A stretch of 64,000 nt of DNA from Diphasiastrum complanatum (GCA_029204225.1 CM055107.1:7102873-7166872); one strand, 5' to 3'. Positions 25,098-36,271 are shown, numbered from the stretch's first letter. Translations and numbers: made by a program. Notes: a model not told the origin generated them from the sequence alone.

Positions 25098-25463
25098 CTC
25101 CTCCTAAAAAGTTATCTATATTGACTTGAACATTGATCTTGGAATCATTCCAAGGTTGGGTCCTTTGCTTGATGAAGCAACTTTTTGTGTGGATTCTTTG
25201 TTTTGCATATGAAGTGAAGATCATTCAAAGAATCCATCATAGTAGCACCCTTGCCATATCCAAGATAAGATCTCTTTGGTAGAAATCTCTTGCCAATATC
25301 GTTGAAGAGTATTCCACCAATTTGCCACTATTTTGATATGCCTCCTCCATGCTTGATGAAGATCTTTAATTTGAAAAATTTATTTGCATGAAGATGGCTG
25401 CACCATAATTTGAGAAATCCTAGGCTTCCATGCCTCATCATGATCATAAAGACCAAAGCATGG

Positions 25464-26270
25464 TCAATAAAATTGATCATCAAGATTAAGAATGCTAGCT
25501 TGACTAATCCACATACTATGAACTTTATCCATAATGGATCTAACCTTGAAATCAAACTCTATTTTGATCTTTTTGAGGCTTAATACTTTCTCAAGGATGT
25601 AATTGTCCTCAATGGATGCTTCACTTAATCTCACGAGAAGTTTACAAAGTGCCTCAAAACAAGTAAAAACATGAATTTTCAAACTATGAACATCAAACTC
25701 ATTCTTGCTCTTACTAAAACCAAGAGCAAACTTTTGATGATACAATATCTTGCTTTCAAAATGTTTTGGAATTAACATAATTAAATCATCAATGACAAGA
25801 AATATTTCCAAACAATAGGCATCATTCAAAACTAGAATAGCCTTACTTAAACTTTGAGATGCAAAAATCTCAATAAAGCAAGATAGTTTATCAAAAAATG
25901 GAAGAGAAACATAAGTGAAAATGTTAGAGTGGAAACCACCTAAAACTTGTCTCTCTTTACCATGAAAAAAGAACCACAAGGACTCAGCCTTGTATTTTGA
26001 ATATCCCCTTGAATATAAATGTTGAGGATACTCCTCCTCAGACCTTGATCTCATCATAATTTGACTATCTTCAAGAGAAATGATTTGCAATGCAATTTGA
26101 GATGCCTTGACCTCGGCCACTTTCAAGGTTGAATGGTGATCTTCAACAAATATAATCTCTCTATTCTCAATCACCTTTGAGACAAAGAGCATAAAAGCTT
26201 TGTAGGCCTCGGTGGATAAGCATCCAACCATGATCCATAGACTTGGATCACCTTCATTTCTTGTTTCCAA
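25464..26270 (-). CDS. Unrecognised 268-codon open frame in element G
   Basis: A long minus-strand open stretch between gag of element G and its 3' polypurine tract. It opens with a non-ATG codon and the first in-frame ATG is about 12 codons in. It overlaps the gag frame by about 100 bases. It reads as a normal-composition protein with hydrophobic stretches (ILVLNDAYCLEIFLVIDDLI) but lacks copia protease, integrase or RT motifs. It could be a decayed pol that is open by chance, captured sequence, or an extra element ORF. I do not recognise it. Confidence 0.3.
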   Translation of the reverse strand: METRNEGDPSLWIMVGCLSTEAYKAFMLFVSKVIENREIIFVEDHHSTLKVAEVKASQIALQIISLEDSQIMMRSRSEEEYPQHLYSRGYSKYKAESLWFFFHGKERQVLGGFHSNIFTYVSLPFFDKLSCFIEIFASQSLSKAILVLNDAYCLEIFLVIDDLIMLIPKHFESKILYHQKFALGFSKSKNEFDVHSLKIHVFTCFEALCKLLVRLSEASIEDNYILEKVLSLKKIKIEFDFKVRSIMDKVHSMWISQASILNLDDQFY

Positions 26271-26970
26271 GAAAACATATGCAAAGCAAAAATCTTCATG
26301 TAAACTAAGGTAATCAACCTTAGGTTATAGTTGAACAAGACTCCATAGCTAGTTGAAGCCTCATCGAATATCGTGAAGGCTTCGTCGCTCTTCTCAACAT
26401 CCTTCGACGATTCTACAACATTGGCTTTTTCTGCTTTGTGCTTTCCTTTTGGATTGTACCTGCATTCATATGCCGAATGCCCTTTCTTATTGTAGTGCAT
26501 GCAAGGCATTGTCGGGTTGAACCAGCAGCTTTCTGCTGTGTGTCTCGATTTGTGACAATGATCATAGGTAGATGTTTGTTTGTTGTAGCTCCCTGTTGTC
26601 GAAGACTTTGTTTGAGTCTTGTCAAACTTGCGCTTACTTTTGTTTTTCTTCTTTCCTCTGTAAAGAGGGCCTTCTCCTCATCACTATTTGCTTCTCCTTC
26701 ATCTCTCATCAGTCTTTCATGTGCAACAAGACTGACAACTCTTTCGAATGTCATCTCAAGTAAGCTCAAGATGAGCATTCTTAGCGGCTGATAGGATGTA
26801 GGTAGAGATTTTATGAAGTACATCAGTTGCTGCGGTGTCGAGACCTGGTGCTCTTGTCTAGATGTAGAAAGTTGAGCGAAGATCGTTTTGATCTTCTCAA
26901 CATGCTGATCCAACTCGTTCAACATCCCATCACAAGCTTCGTAGCTAATTGTGTAGGTGCATGACTGATG
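26171..26970 (-). pseudogene. Copia element G gag with zinc knuckle
   Basis: The minus-strand frame begins within gag (ISYEACDGMLNELDQHVEKI), continues through MYFIKSLPTSYQPL and a charged linker, then shifts frame. The knuckle CMHYNKKGHSAYEC (about 26500) has Tyr in place of the second Cys. The start abuts element H's presumed LTR at about 26965. Confidence 0.7.
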
Positions 26971-27514
26971 CAGCTGTCCTCACTTCATACTTCTTGTTAT
27001 GTCCATGACCAGTACATCTAGGATACAATATACTCCTAGTCTTGGATACATGGTACTCTAGTGAAACAAGATGTTAGTTATGCCACGTCATACTGGACGT
27101 GACTCGGAAGTAACTAATATCCTTGTGAGGCCCGAAACACACTAAATGGAGTTTAGACAAGGTACGAGACAACATGCATGTGTAGAGTTATCAATAGCAA
27201 TTCTATGAATAGTTGGTCCATGCTTGAGACTCTATTCTAGATGAATCTATGTATAGGGAACTAAGCGCATGCATGGCTATGTGCCCAGGATGTTTTTGGC
27301 TCTATATATGGAGGCCAAACTCACCCTACTCCTCATTGTCGTCACTCATTCATTGCCAGGATCTCACTCTATATTCATGTTTCTTGTTCCTTGGCTTGGG
27401 GGTGAAGCTTCTAGAGTTTGATTAGATGCTTCTACTTGGTTGGGTGGTTTCTCCATAGTGTGTTATCCATTGTGTTTGTGTTTTGTAAGCAGGATCTAAG
27501 GAGCTTCTCTTCTA
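26965..27514 (+). mobile_element. Probable 5' LTR of element H (limits approximate)
   Basis: The plus-strand primer-binding site TGGTATCAGAG at 27515-27525 implies an LTR ending just before it. The left limit is where gag of element G breaks off. No second LTR copy confirms the limits. Confidence 0.4.
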
Positions 27515-27526
27515 GTGGTATCAGAG
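27515..27526 (+). other. Primer-binding site of element H
   Basis: TGGTATCAGAGA on the plus strand matches initiator Met-tRNA priming sites of plant copia elements. Confidence 0.6.
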
Positions 27527-27529
27527 AAG

Positions 27530-29075
27530 TTTACAAGCTTGGAGAGGTGGTGCTTTTCATTGGAGCTTGGTGGAGATCAATTAGTATTCTCATCCAAGAA
27601 GAGGAGCAAGGTTGCAAGTTGGTGGATCTTCCCAATTTCAATTTGCATGATCCATATCTCTCTCAATTTTATTGTGGTTTATGGAGAATTGTGCTAGGAA
27701 ATCAATTTTGGTTGCCTTTTTGGAGCGTTAGCATGTGTAACTCAAAACTAGTTGTGGATTTGAAATTTCCAACAAGTGTATTTACATTATAGTAGTTGAA
27801 ATTCATGTTGCACGTTGGATCTTTCCATGATTTAGGATTCTAGGCTATTTGTGGCCAAATTTGGCTTGTTTTCCATGAATTTTTGGCACAAAAATGATAG
27901 TAAGAACCAAAATCCAGCAAGTTCAGATCACTGAGATGGTTACAATAAAGGATTGCATGTGTTAGAGAAAAAACGTTCTTGCCATTAATTTCCAATTTGT
28001 CAAGGGGAAAAAACCTAGAAATGGCCAAAATCCATGATTTTTGCTTGTTTTTTTTTCATGAAATTGGATGGTAGGAGGTTATAGAACACCAATCAAAGCT
28101 GAAAAAAGGTGAATCATAGTCTTAAGAAGCTGTCCTAGAATCTAGAGCCAAGAATTCTAGCAATTGGATTTGTATGAAGTCAGAAATCAGCAAAAATTGA
28201 CCAATTTTGGTGAATTTTGGGTCAATCCATAAGGAGATCATTCTGGATTTTTTACAACATGATTAGTATTCCTTTTACAACACCCAATTTGGGGTCCTAT
28301 GGCCAAAGATATGATCATCTGAAATAAAATTTTTTAACTTCTGTGATTCTGAGTTTTTACTGGTGTGAATTTACCTAGTGATATGTCAAATTGTACAGCT
28401 CTTATATTTTGCTGATTAAGGTTGCTTTGAGATACAAAGCAAATTTTGTAGTAGTGCTTTACGTATACACGATTTGTCTTGTACGTGACGGATCTTCTGA
28501 CACACGAAGCATTGCCATCCAAAGAATAATACCTAATGGGTATGTATTCTATTTCATTGCAAAGTCGAGCTCCTCCCGAGTTTCTAACATTGGGCTTCTA
28601 CCTGACAAGAAACATTACAATTAAAATAAATAAAATAATTAGATTGTTTAAGTAGTAAATTTAAAATACAAGTTTGAATTAAAATACGAATTAATAATTC
28701 ACGAACTTAAAAACTTACCACGTAACATTTTCTATTCCCGCTTTTTGTACTAAAGCTGATTGCCAAGAGGAATGAAAAATAACAACTCTCTAAATAGGAG
28801 ACGACGTCATGAAACTATGGATTTTAGTGAATTTGAAAGGAGAATCATCATTTAATGATTTTTTCATCTGAAATCCATATGGTATATTGGCAATGCAGTG
28901 TGTGTAAGGTCTTTTCTTTAAGAATTTTGAAATTTCTCTACAATCGCCCTCCTCAACTGTGTAAAAGCATGGTTGATCATTGACATTTTTGGGGAGGTAG
29001 GTATCCTGCTCCGCAATTGTCTCACCTTGTGCTAGTCTTTCCCTGCCCTTTTTTTCTGCCTTTGCTTTCAAAATA
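27530..29075. other. Non-coding interior, no recognisable gene
   Basis: This lies between the element H PBS and its RT remnant. gag, protease and integrase would be expected here, but I see no such motif on either strand. The ORFs of 60-137 codons do not carry family signatures. It is probably deleted and decayed element interior. Confidence 0.4.
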
Positions 29076-29083
29076 TGTCTTTT

Positions 29084-29985
29084 GAATGAAAGTGACGCCA
29101 AGGCATTTTTGTTGACTGAAGATGGAGGAGAAATGACGTACAACACATACGTGGTCAAGCAAACTTCCATCCGACTACTATTGTCATACACTATTGCAGC
29201 CAATCTTGAAGTGCATCAGATGGTGGATGTACAAACGACATTCCTCAACGGAGTCATCGAAGAGAACATTTGTACAATCCAACCAGAAGGCTATGTCTTT
29301 AATGGTCATGAAGACCAAGTATGTAAACTCCACAAAGCTTTGTACGATCTGAAACAATCATCCATAGCATGGTTCCATTGAATCAACACATTTTTGATCA
29401 ACCATGGACTTGAGCCAAGCTCTGTAGATTGTAACGTTTATTTCAAAGCTGTAAACCAGTTCTTTGTCATCATCACACTTTATGTAGATGATACGTTGCC
29501 ATTTAGCAACAATATCGAACTAAAAAAGGACACATAAAGGATGTTTTCACAAGAATTTGAGATGACAGATCTAGGAGAGGCACATTATTGTCTCAGGATT
29601 TAGATTCACAGAGATAGAAGTAAAAGGCTCCTCTACATCACTCAGCAAAGGTACTTCCAAAATCTATTATTGAAGTTCAATTTAATGAACTACAAGCTTG
29701 TACACAATTCCATGGACCCATGATTGAAGTTATCAAAGGATCAAAGTCCTCAAACAGATGAGGAGAGAGGCAAAATGCAGGGGTATACGTTCCAGTCAAT
29801 CATTGGATCCTTGATGTATGCTATGATTGCAACTAGATCCGATCTTGCGTACGCCATCAGCTCTTTGAGCCAATACATGGCTAACCCTGGCATGGTCCAC
29901 TGGAAAGCTCTTTTGAGAGTAGTCCGATATGTACGAGCTACCATCGACCTATGCATCTCACAACTAGAAAACTCTGCGTTTATCC
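29084..29985 (+). pseudogene. Copia element H reverse transcriptase, broken
   Basis: The plus-strand frame follows Ty1/copia RT: VHQMVDVQTTFLNG, QPEGYVFNGHEDQVCKLHKALYDLKQS, the catalytic LYVDD near 29480, GEAHYCLRI, SIIGSLMYAMIATRSDLAYA and RVVRYVRATIDL. In-frame stops occur at about 29379, 29535, 29601 and 29721. RNase H is missing because the frame enters the palindromic motif cluster at about 29981. A CACTA-type insertion at this point is possible. Confidence 0.85.
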
Positions 29986-30311
29986 ACGTAGAGAATCCAC
30001 GCGACATCCGACACTTAGCTGATTTTTCGAAAGTTTGTTTGTGTGGAACATCCATGCCAAAAAAAATTTGAACACACATCCTGCAAGTCCAACAATGTTT
30101 TTCTGAAACGGCGCCAAAAAATTATGCACGTGGATTATCCATGCAAAATTGAATTTTGAAAATTCTTGGAGGGGAAGCTTGGCGGCGGTTTTACGCGTGG
30201 ATAATCCACGCAAGTTCAGTTATCTCAACGACTTCACTGGACTGGGACACTATTCCGATTCCAGGTTGAAGTTATCCATGCATGGATATCTTCTGCGTGG
30301 ATTATCCACGT
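29981..30311. repeat. Palindromic motif cluster 1 (CACTA subterminal type)
   Basis: At least six copies, in both orientations, of a motif near GCGTGGATTATCCACGC and half-site forms (TGGAACATCCATGC, ACGTGGATTATCCATGC). The spacing is irregular. Arrays of short motifs in both orientations are typical of CACTA subterminal regions, where the TNPA-type protein binds. It lies 0.4 kb past the 3' end of minus-strand CACTA transposase remnants. A possible terminus CACAACTAGAAAA begins at 29959. Confidence 0.65.
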
Positions 30312-30706
30312 GTTTTTTTTTTGCTTGTTAATATTGAAATGGAATTAGTTAAATAAATATTTTTCTAGAGTAAATTATATTCCAATTCATTATATTTGTA
30401 AAAGTGTCATCTTGTTTACTTAGTTATGAGTTGATTAGATGTAATTAACTCACCATTTTCATAATTGAATTTCATGATTATGTTAAGTCTATAAATCATG
30501 TTCCTAGATTATAGGGATTTTTTATGAGGTCGGCCACCTACTTTTTTAAATTACTTGATTTAAGCTACCAAGAGAGTAATTATGCATGATCTAAGGCTTT
30601 GATAGCCAGATTTAGGGTCTACCCTAGTGGCACTCTACCCTAATCTCATATTCGAGATCATTTGATATGGATTGAGAGCTCATTTTGTACATACTTTGAG
30701 AGATTA

Positions 30707-31195
30707 TCAAGAGATGGAGCGACAAACCACCATATCTTGTTTAGTCGATCTGGTTGAAAAAACACCTGCAAAAATTACTATTTTAGAACATATCGAAAAC
30801 TCAACTACTGAAATCACTTGCAATAAAAAGAAAAACATGACAACATAGCATGTGCACCTACTCATAGTGACGAGGCAACACCAACGTGTCAAAGGACTCC
30901 ATGCTCAATGTTTTTGATGAATCAATCACCAAAAATCCACTTGGATCGAATTTTACGGTTGCATTTGGCCCTCTACAAACTACCTTGAATCATTTCACAT
31001 CAAATAAAAAATAGTGTCCACTTTCACCAAATGACACATCATATATATTTTGTATAGTTCCTACGTATTCTAGGTCTCTTGTGATGGGATTCCGATCTCG
31101 TGCACTACTTTGACTTTCTTGTTGGAAAGATGCTATTACACCACAATCGTGTGTGCATCTCTTGTTATCCCATCCCTTGAGGGTTTTCACTTGTT
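30707..31195 (-). pseudogene. CACTA transposase C-terminal region (DUF4216)
   Basis: The minus-strand frame reads CGVIASFQQESQSSARDRN, YVGTIQNIYDVSF and YFLFDVK, then a TGA in place of Trp, then FKVVCRGPNATVKFDPSGF and SFDTLVLPRHYE. This is the DUF4216 module at the end of En/Spm TNPD-type proteins. A downstream block has FFQPDRLNKIWWFV. The copy at 45160-45480 keeps Trp at the stop position. The enzyme family excises and inserts CACTA elements; this copy is dead. Confidence 0.8.
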
Positions 31196-31279
31196 ACCTC
31201 TTCAGCTTCCTCATCATGCCACAATAGTGGAGCAGATGGATGTGGTTGGTGCAAAATTTAAGTAACATAAAAGAGAGAT

Positions 31280-31690
31280 TCATGTACTAACCATCCCTCT
31301 GACATGCTACCTTCAGGCCTTGCCTTTTGATGCACAAAATCTTTTAAGACTTTCATGTATCTTTCCATAAAGAACATCCACCTAAAAAGTCACAAATGGT
31401 TAAAAATAAGTGCTTTATTTAATGAGTTCATGTATCAATTGATTTAGTTTAAATACAAATGCAAAACAAAATTTATGCACTTATACCTAGTGTGCACTAG
31501 ACCAGCAATAGAAACTTCTTCAACCAAGTGCACCAATAAATGCACTTGCGAGTCCATGATGGAAGTCGAAAAATATCTCTCAAACATGCACACAATCTCC
31601 ACCATATCCTCATGTCTATTGCGAAGATCCAGCTCACAAATTTCTTTTGAACACATCCATCTACGACATGTTTAGTTCATTTTATGTTTA
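31280..31690 (-). pseudogene. CACTA DUF4218 module
   Basis: The minus-strand frame has the DUF4218 order: VEIVCMFERYFSTSIMDSQ, HLLVHLVEEVSIAGLVHTR (31656-31500) and, after a short gap or intron, WMFFMERYMKVLKDFV and ARPEGSMSEGW (31385-31295). It lies between tnp2 and DUF4216, the standard domain order in CACTA transposases. Confidence 0.8.
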
Positions 31691-31779
31691 TTTGAACTTC
31701 TAGTCAATAGATATTAAATAAAAAAAATGCACCAAGTACATGTAAATTCCTGACAATGATTGATAGTTTGTATATGGTC

Positions 31780-32345
31780 TCAAATTTTTTTTGACAATGG
31801 ATAGATGAATTGAATCATCTTTAGCCAATCATGAGATTTGAGACCTTGCAACTTTCCATCCACTGTGAATGATGCCCGTCGAGAATGAGCAAAGCCAGTT
31901 GGTGTTCTAATGTCATGAATAATAGAGTGCACATGGTTAAGCTCCTTCTTAGTGAATGTCCAAGGTACTTTTGGAGCATGATTTTCACTATCCTTTATCC
32001 AATATTCTTTTTTGGTGTTTGATTCTTTTAGATCGTGCCTTGTAGCAATGGTATCTTTTTCACCAATCAAGTGCTTCCATATAGATTCATCCACATTTTT
32101 AAATATGTGCATGGGATCAAGTGGGTGATTAATCAAAAGATTATTCCAATATTCCAAACGATGAAATATAGATAAACTTTTCATACCATCGACTGGCTTT
32201 GCTTGAGATTTCTCCCATAGTTTTCGCCAATATTCCACAGACATCCTCTCTGGAGGCATCTCTCTTTCAACTCTTCTTCTGAAACCTCTTCTATGAGTGT
32301 CTCTCAATGGATGGCCTTCATGCAAGAATTTACGATGATTTTCAT
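31780..32345 (-). pseudogene. CACTA transposase tnp2 fragment
   Basis: The minus-strand frame carries VYENHRKFLHEGHPL, then SIFHRLEYWNNLLINHPLDPMHIFKNVDESI and RHDLKESN, matching the tnp2 (Transposase_21) core around its usual DVMHIEKNV signature. The upstream N-terminal half of tnp2, including the expected earlier catalytic portion, is missing. Upstream DNA instead carries SET-like fragments. The three CACTA modules run 32345 to 30707 in normal order. Confidence 0.82.
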
Positions 32346-32717
32346 AAACAACTTTTTTGAGACTTTAAGAGTATCTTCCCACAAGATTTGGCCCGCACTA
32401 AAAACAAGCATTTTTTTCTAGTCGTTTGAAAGCTTGCCCAACAAACGGATACTATCAATCACTATTAAAAAAAGTATACGTCAAAGAATAATTCTAGCCA
32501 TTGTAGTATATCATGTAAATGTCAGAAACTAGTTGTATGTAACTGTAAACAAACTCCTATGTACACAAGATAGAAATTGTTTGCATGGCTTCAAATTCTT
32601 CATTCACTGGAAGCGAGGTAGATGAGCTAGATTCAGATGCATTGGTCTCTTGATTAATGCGCTCATCAGTTTTCATCATCTCTTTTAGGCCTTGACATAG
32701 ACAACGAGGTAATTACT

Positions 32718-32930
32718 TTATATGAGGACCATTGTATGACATTCGTCATCTACGTCGACCATTACGAGGATTATTGTCTCCAACGCTAAATGAGGATGAA
32801 GAATCCTATATACCAAAACAACAAGAAGTAGGTTGAAACAATGCTTGATAAACATTTCTTCCCAATACTTGATAGATATAAATGTTGCATATGAATATAA
32901 ATTACCTCTTTGTTTAAAAAGTATGAACAT
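32718..32930 (-). pseudogene. Second partial copy of SET-like tail
   Basis: The minus frame reads SIKYWEEMFIKHCFN. At DNA level it matches the segment coding SIKVGEEMFIKYSFN at 33190-33265, so about 40 bases of the SET-like tail are duplicated here. The rest of the 70-codon frame is not recognisable. Confidence 0.5.
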
Positions 32931-33181
32931 ATCAGTGTATCTATTAGACCATTCTTATTTCCAACTTGTTAACATTCAATGAACTCAAAGAATTGCAGGC
33001 TTCTACATATTTACATATTTATAAATTTCACATACATTAGCTTTCACTTATTATCTTATGTAAACATCTAGGCAAATGACAAATAATGCTCCTAACATTT
33101 GATATATTTAATGACACAAACCAAATGCAGTAAAAAAATGCATGGATTATACATCTTTGCATATCAACAAAATTTAAATAT

Positions 33182-34171
33182 TCACATTTGAGTTATTGTC
33201 TTTTGCAAACATTTGGGTAGAGGACGGTTGAAACTATACTTGATGAACATTTCCTCCCCAACCTTGATAGATCTAGTGGCACAGATCATTACATAAGTGC
33301 CCTTTACATTCCTAGTAAAATATTCTTTTTTTCCATTGGTGCGTTCTTCAAAATCACAATTCGTCAATGAAGGGTGGCCAATGGAACTATTTATATATGC
33401 AACAATGTTTCCATGCACATTTGGACGTCCGTCAATGTATGTACGATTTTCCCGCGAGATGTTGTCTCCGTGCATGTGTTGCTCCTCTAAAGAACAAGCA
33501 TTTGAATTCAAGCCATATACTTGCATCCTCCATTGGTGACGACACAAAGCATGCCAATCACCCCAATTGTATTGAGGTCCTGCATATGGCATCAATGTCA
33601 CAACACTATTTAGAGGGACCAGCCTCAGGAAAGTGTTCACTAGGCATGATCATGTACATTCGACCCCAATACATAAATGGTGTTCCATTTAATGGTAATG
33701 GTGATTGGAGTGGCCAACACGAATATCTACTTCTAATGAAACTTTTTACTAATGGTTGCAAGCTAGGTGGAAGAGGAAGGTCAAACAAAGAACCTAGAAT
33801 GTCTTTTGACACATCAACACTGCGTAGTAATTTGCAATTATCTTTCAAACTAGTCATAATACGTCCAAGACGTGTTCTCTTTTTTAAAGGGGTGGTCAAG
33901 TTTGTGGAATCCACATGGAGTATCGTGGAGGACTCATGTGCAAAGGTGTGGTTGGGTGGTAAGAACGTTCTGGAGATTTGGAGAGATGGATTGAATCACA
34001 AGGCATTGATGAACTAATTATATCATGCAAGGGATCATCATCAACAAGAGCATCATCTAAGGCCAATGATGATCCAAAATCAATATTCATGTGATTTATC
34101 CTATTAATAATATTCTCGATCTCTTTTGCAACCCTTTTTCTTGAAACCAACTTATGTTCCTTCTTCTGCAA
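33182..34171 (-). pseudogene. SET-domain-like protein fragment, two frameshifts
   Basis: Three overlapping minus frames form one decayed gene. The first (34171-33896) is basic then Ser-rich; the second (33914-33606) has LGRIMTSLKDNCK; the third (33640-33182) has WGDWHALCRHQWRMQVYGL. The end of the third frame matches a SET C-terminal half: GNIVAYINSSIG, TNCDFEE, then VMICATRSIKVGEEMFIKYSF (family pattern A-R-I-GEE-Y). SET proteins methylate lysines, usually on histones. The usual NHS-type residues are altered and the N-terminal SET half is not seen, so activity is unlikely. It lies directly upstream of the CACTA tnp2 remnant on the same strand. Confidence 0.6.
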
Positions 34172-34522
34172 AAGTTGAAAATGTTAGATGTATCAGTTTC
34201 TCTCTGAAGCGTTAATCTTTGAGAACAAAAGCATGAAACATAAATTAATATGTAACACAAACTGTAAACTTGTAGCATGAAACACACAACACACACAAAC
34301 ACCCTAAACACACACGAAGAGAAAAAAAGAGAGAACATTATAGAGTGCTAATCAAAATTCCCAAACCACACGATTATATCCTATTCCAGAATGTCACCAC
34401 ATGCTCCCTCCCTGCGGCATTTGGGATTTCTTGTAGAACTTATCTTCCAACAAAAAATATTTGAACCACGTCTTTAACGGAAGAAAACAAGGGCTACAGA
34501 CCTTCCTGGAATTCAGAGTGCT

Positions 34523-34642
<120 letters not shown>

Positions 34643-34909
34643 TGAATGAGTCCTTAATCGTTTGGCTCAAGTTATTTGAGTGTGATTCAAGGGTGGGTAA
34701 TTAAGATGGTTGTGAAATTAGATTGGTATCCCTTGAAATCAGATTGGTAGCCCATTCTATCTATGGTTGCTTTGTATGCAAGATGATGTTCCTCATTCAA
34801 TTCCACTCATTTAGCTATGCAACTGACGCTTGGATTCGCTCACAATTGTATGAGAAAAGTCTAGGTTCATTCTCATTCATATGGCTATCTCGGTTGATTA
34901 ATTTATTAG

Positions 34910-35222
34910 TATGACTTTATATAAGATTATATAGGTCACACACCAACAACTAGAAAAAATATCATATAGGTCACATATCACTAAGGTCTTCAATATATCA
35001 TAAATGTTATTGATCATGGATCTAAATGACCCTATGCAACCACCATTTAGGAGGTCACATGACAAATAATCATGTTTTCACTTTGACCATATAATTATGT
35101 CATGAAATCAAATCATATCTATGACACCTAGATCTTTAACAAATCTAGATTTTCATGATATCATCGATTTGATATAATATTGTGTCATAAAATCTCAAAA
35201 GATTTGTCAAATTAGTTGTTTA
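34910..35222 (+). repeat. Direct repeat, copy 1 (partner 35590-35902)
   Basis: A 313-base unit that starts TATGACTTTATATAAG and contains GGTCACACACCAACAA. It is repeated in the same orientation 680 bases further on with roughly 85-90 percent identity. A non-coding 367-base spacer separates the copies. It could be two LTRs of a very small element or a local duplication; no PBS is seen after copy 1. Confidence 0.75.
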
Positions 35223-35589
35223 CTAAATAATGCTATTGACGGTCAGAGTCTTAGACAATGTCTAGACAATTGCTTGGATAGCTTCACTTCAAATTAGATA
35301 ATCCTTAACCAAACTGCCGTAGAAGCTTAGATGTATCTCGTTTTTGTCAAGTGTCTTTGCTTGCAAGATCAACATCTCACAAATCAATTATGCACCTTCC
35401 ACAGTATTGTATGGCTATCCATGATCGAGATAGCTAGTGATTGGATTGAGTGAATAATATTCGAATTGAACAATAGCGAATCAGATCGAACAAGCGAGCA
35501 ATTGGACAATGTCAATCAACCATACACTAGTTAGCACACCATTGATCAACATCTTTATTACAATGCTAAATGACATTTCAACTAATTAC

Positions 35590-35902
35590 TATGATTTCAT
35601 ATAAGGTTATATAGGTCACACACCAACAATTAAAAAGATATATCATATAGGTCACATATCACTAAGGTCTTCAATATAACATAAATGCTTTTGATCATGA
35701 ATCTAAATGACCCCATGCAACCATTTAAGAGGTCACACGACAAAAACAAATTTTTTTAATTTGACCATATAATTATGTCATAAAATTATATCAAATCTAT
35801 GACACCTAGATTATTTACAAATTAAATTTTTTATGACATCATCGATTTGACATAATATTATGTCATAAAATCCTAAAAAACTTGTCAAATTACTTGTTTA
35901 AT
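35590..35902 (+). repeat. Direct repeat, copy 2 (partner 34910-35222)
   Basis: Same unit as copy 1, with small indels (for example AACCACCATTTAGG against AACCATTTAAG). Confidence 0.75.
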
Positions 35903-36198
35903 AACAATATGTACTGTCTTTGTATCACATGATTTTGTCTTGTATGTCAAATCTCAAAAAAATAAAATTTATAACAATATAAAACTAGTTTTAACAATTA
36001 AATACTACCCTAATGATCTTTGAATTGATTTTTTATGTTCCATCATATTAAAAAATATATTTTATGTAAGATTATATGTCAAATCATACAATAAAATATT
36101 TCTATAAAATCTAGAAAAAATTATGACTTGCATGACATCTAAAGCATGCAAGCCCATGTGGGGGACCCTTCCACATGTGAGAGAGGAATTTTTTTTTT

Positions 36199-36271
36199 GC
36201 ATGGAACATCCACGCGTGGATAGCGCGTGGATTATCCACGCGTGGATACCTTCTGCATGGATAATTCATGC
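36199..36271. repeat. Palindromic motif cluster 2
   Basis: Four close-packed copies of the cluster 1 motif, including GCGTGGATTATCCACGCG, with variants ATGGAACATCCACGCG and ATGGATAATTCATGCG. It lies 365 bases upstream of the three-exon ORF at 36636, in a promoter or subterminal position. Confidence 0.7.

Noticed and set aside
26438-26791. 117-codon plus-strand ORF
   Set aside because: Antisense shadow of element G gag.
29981-30311. CRISPR-like interpretation of the short repeated palindromes
   Set aside because: Repeats are imperfect, in both orientations and irregularly spaced in a plant-type nuclear context; CACTA subterminal motifs fit better.
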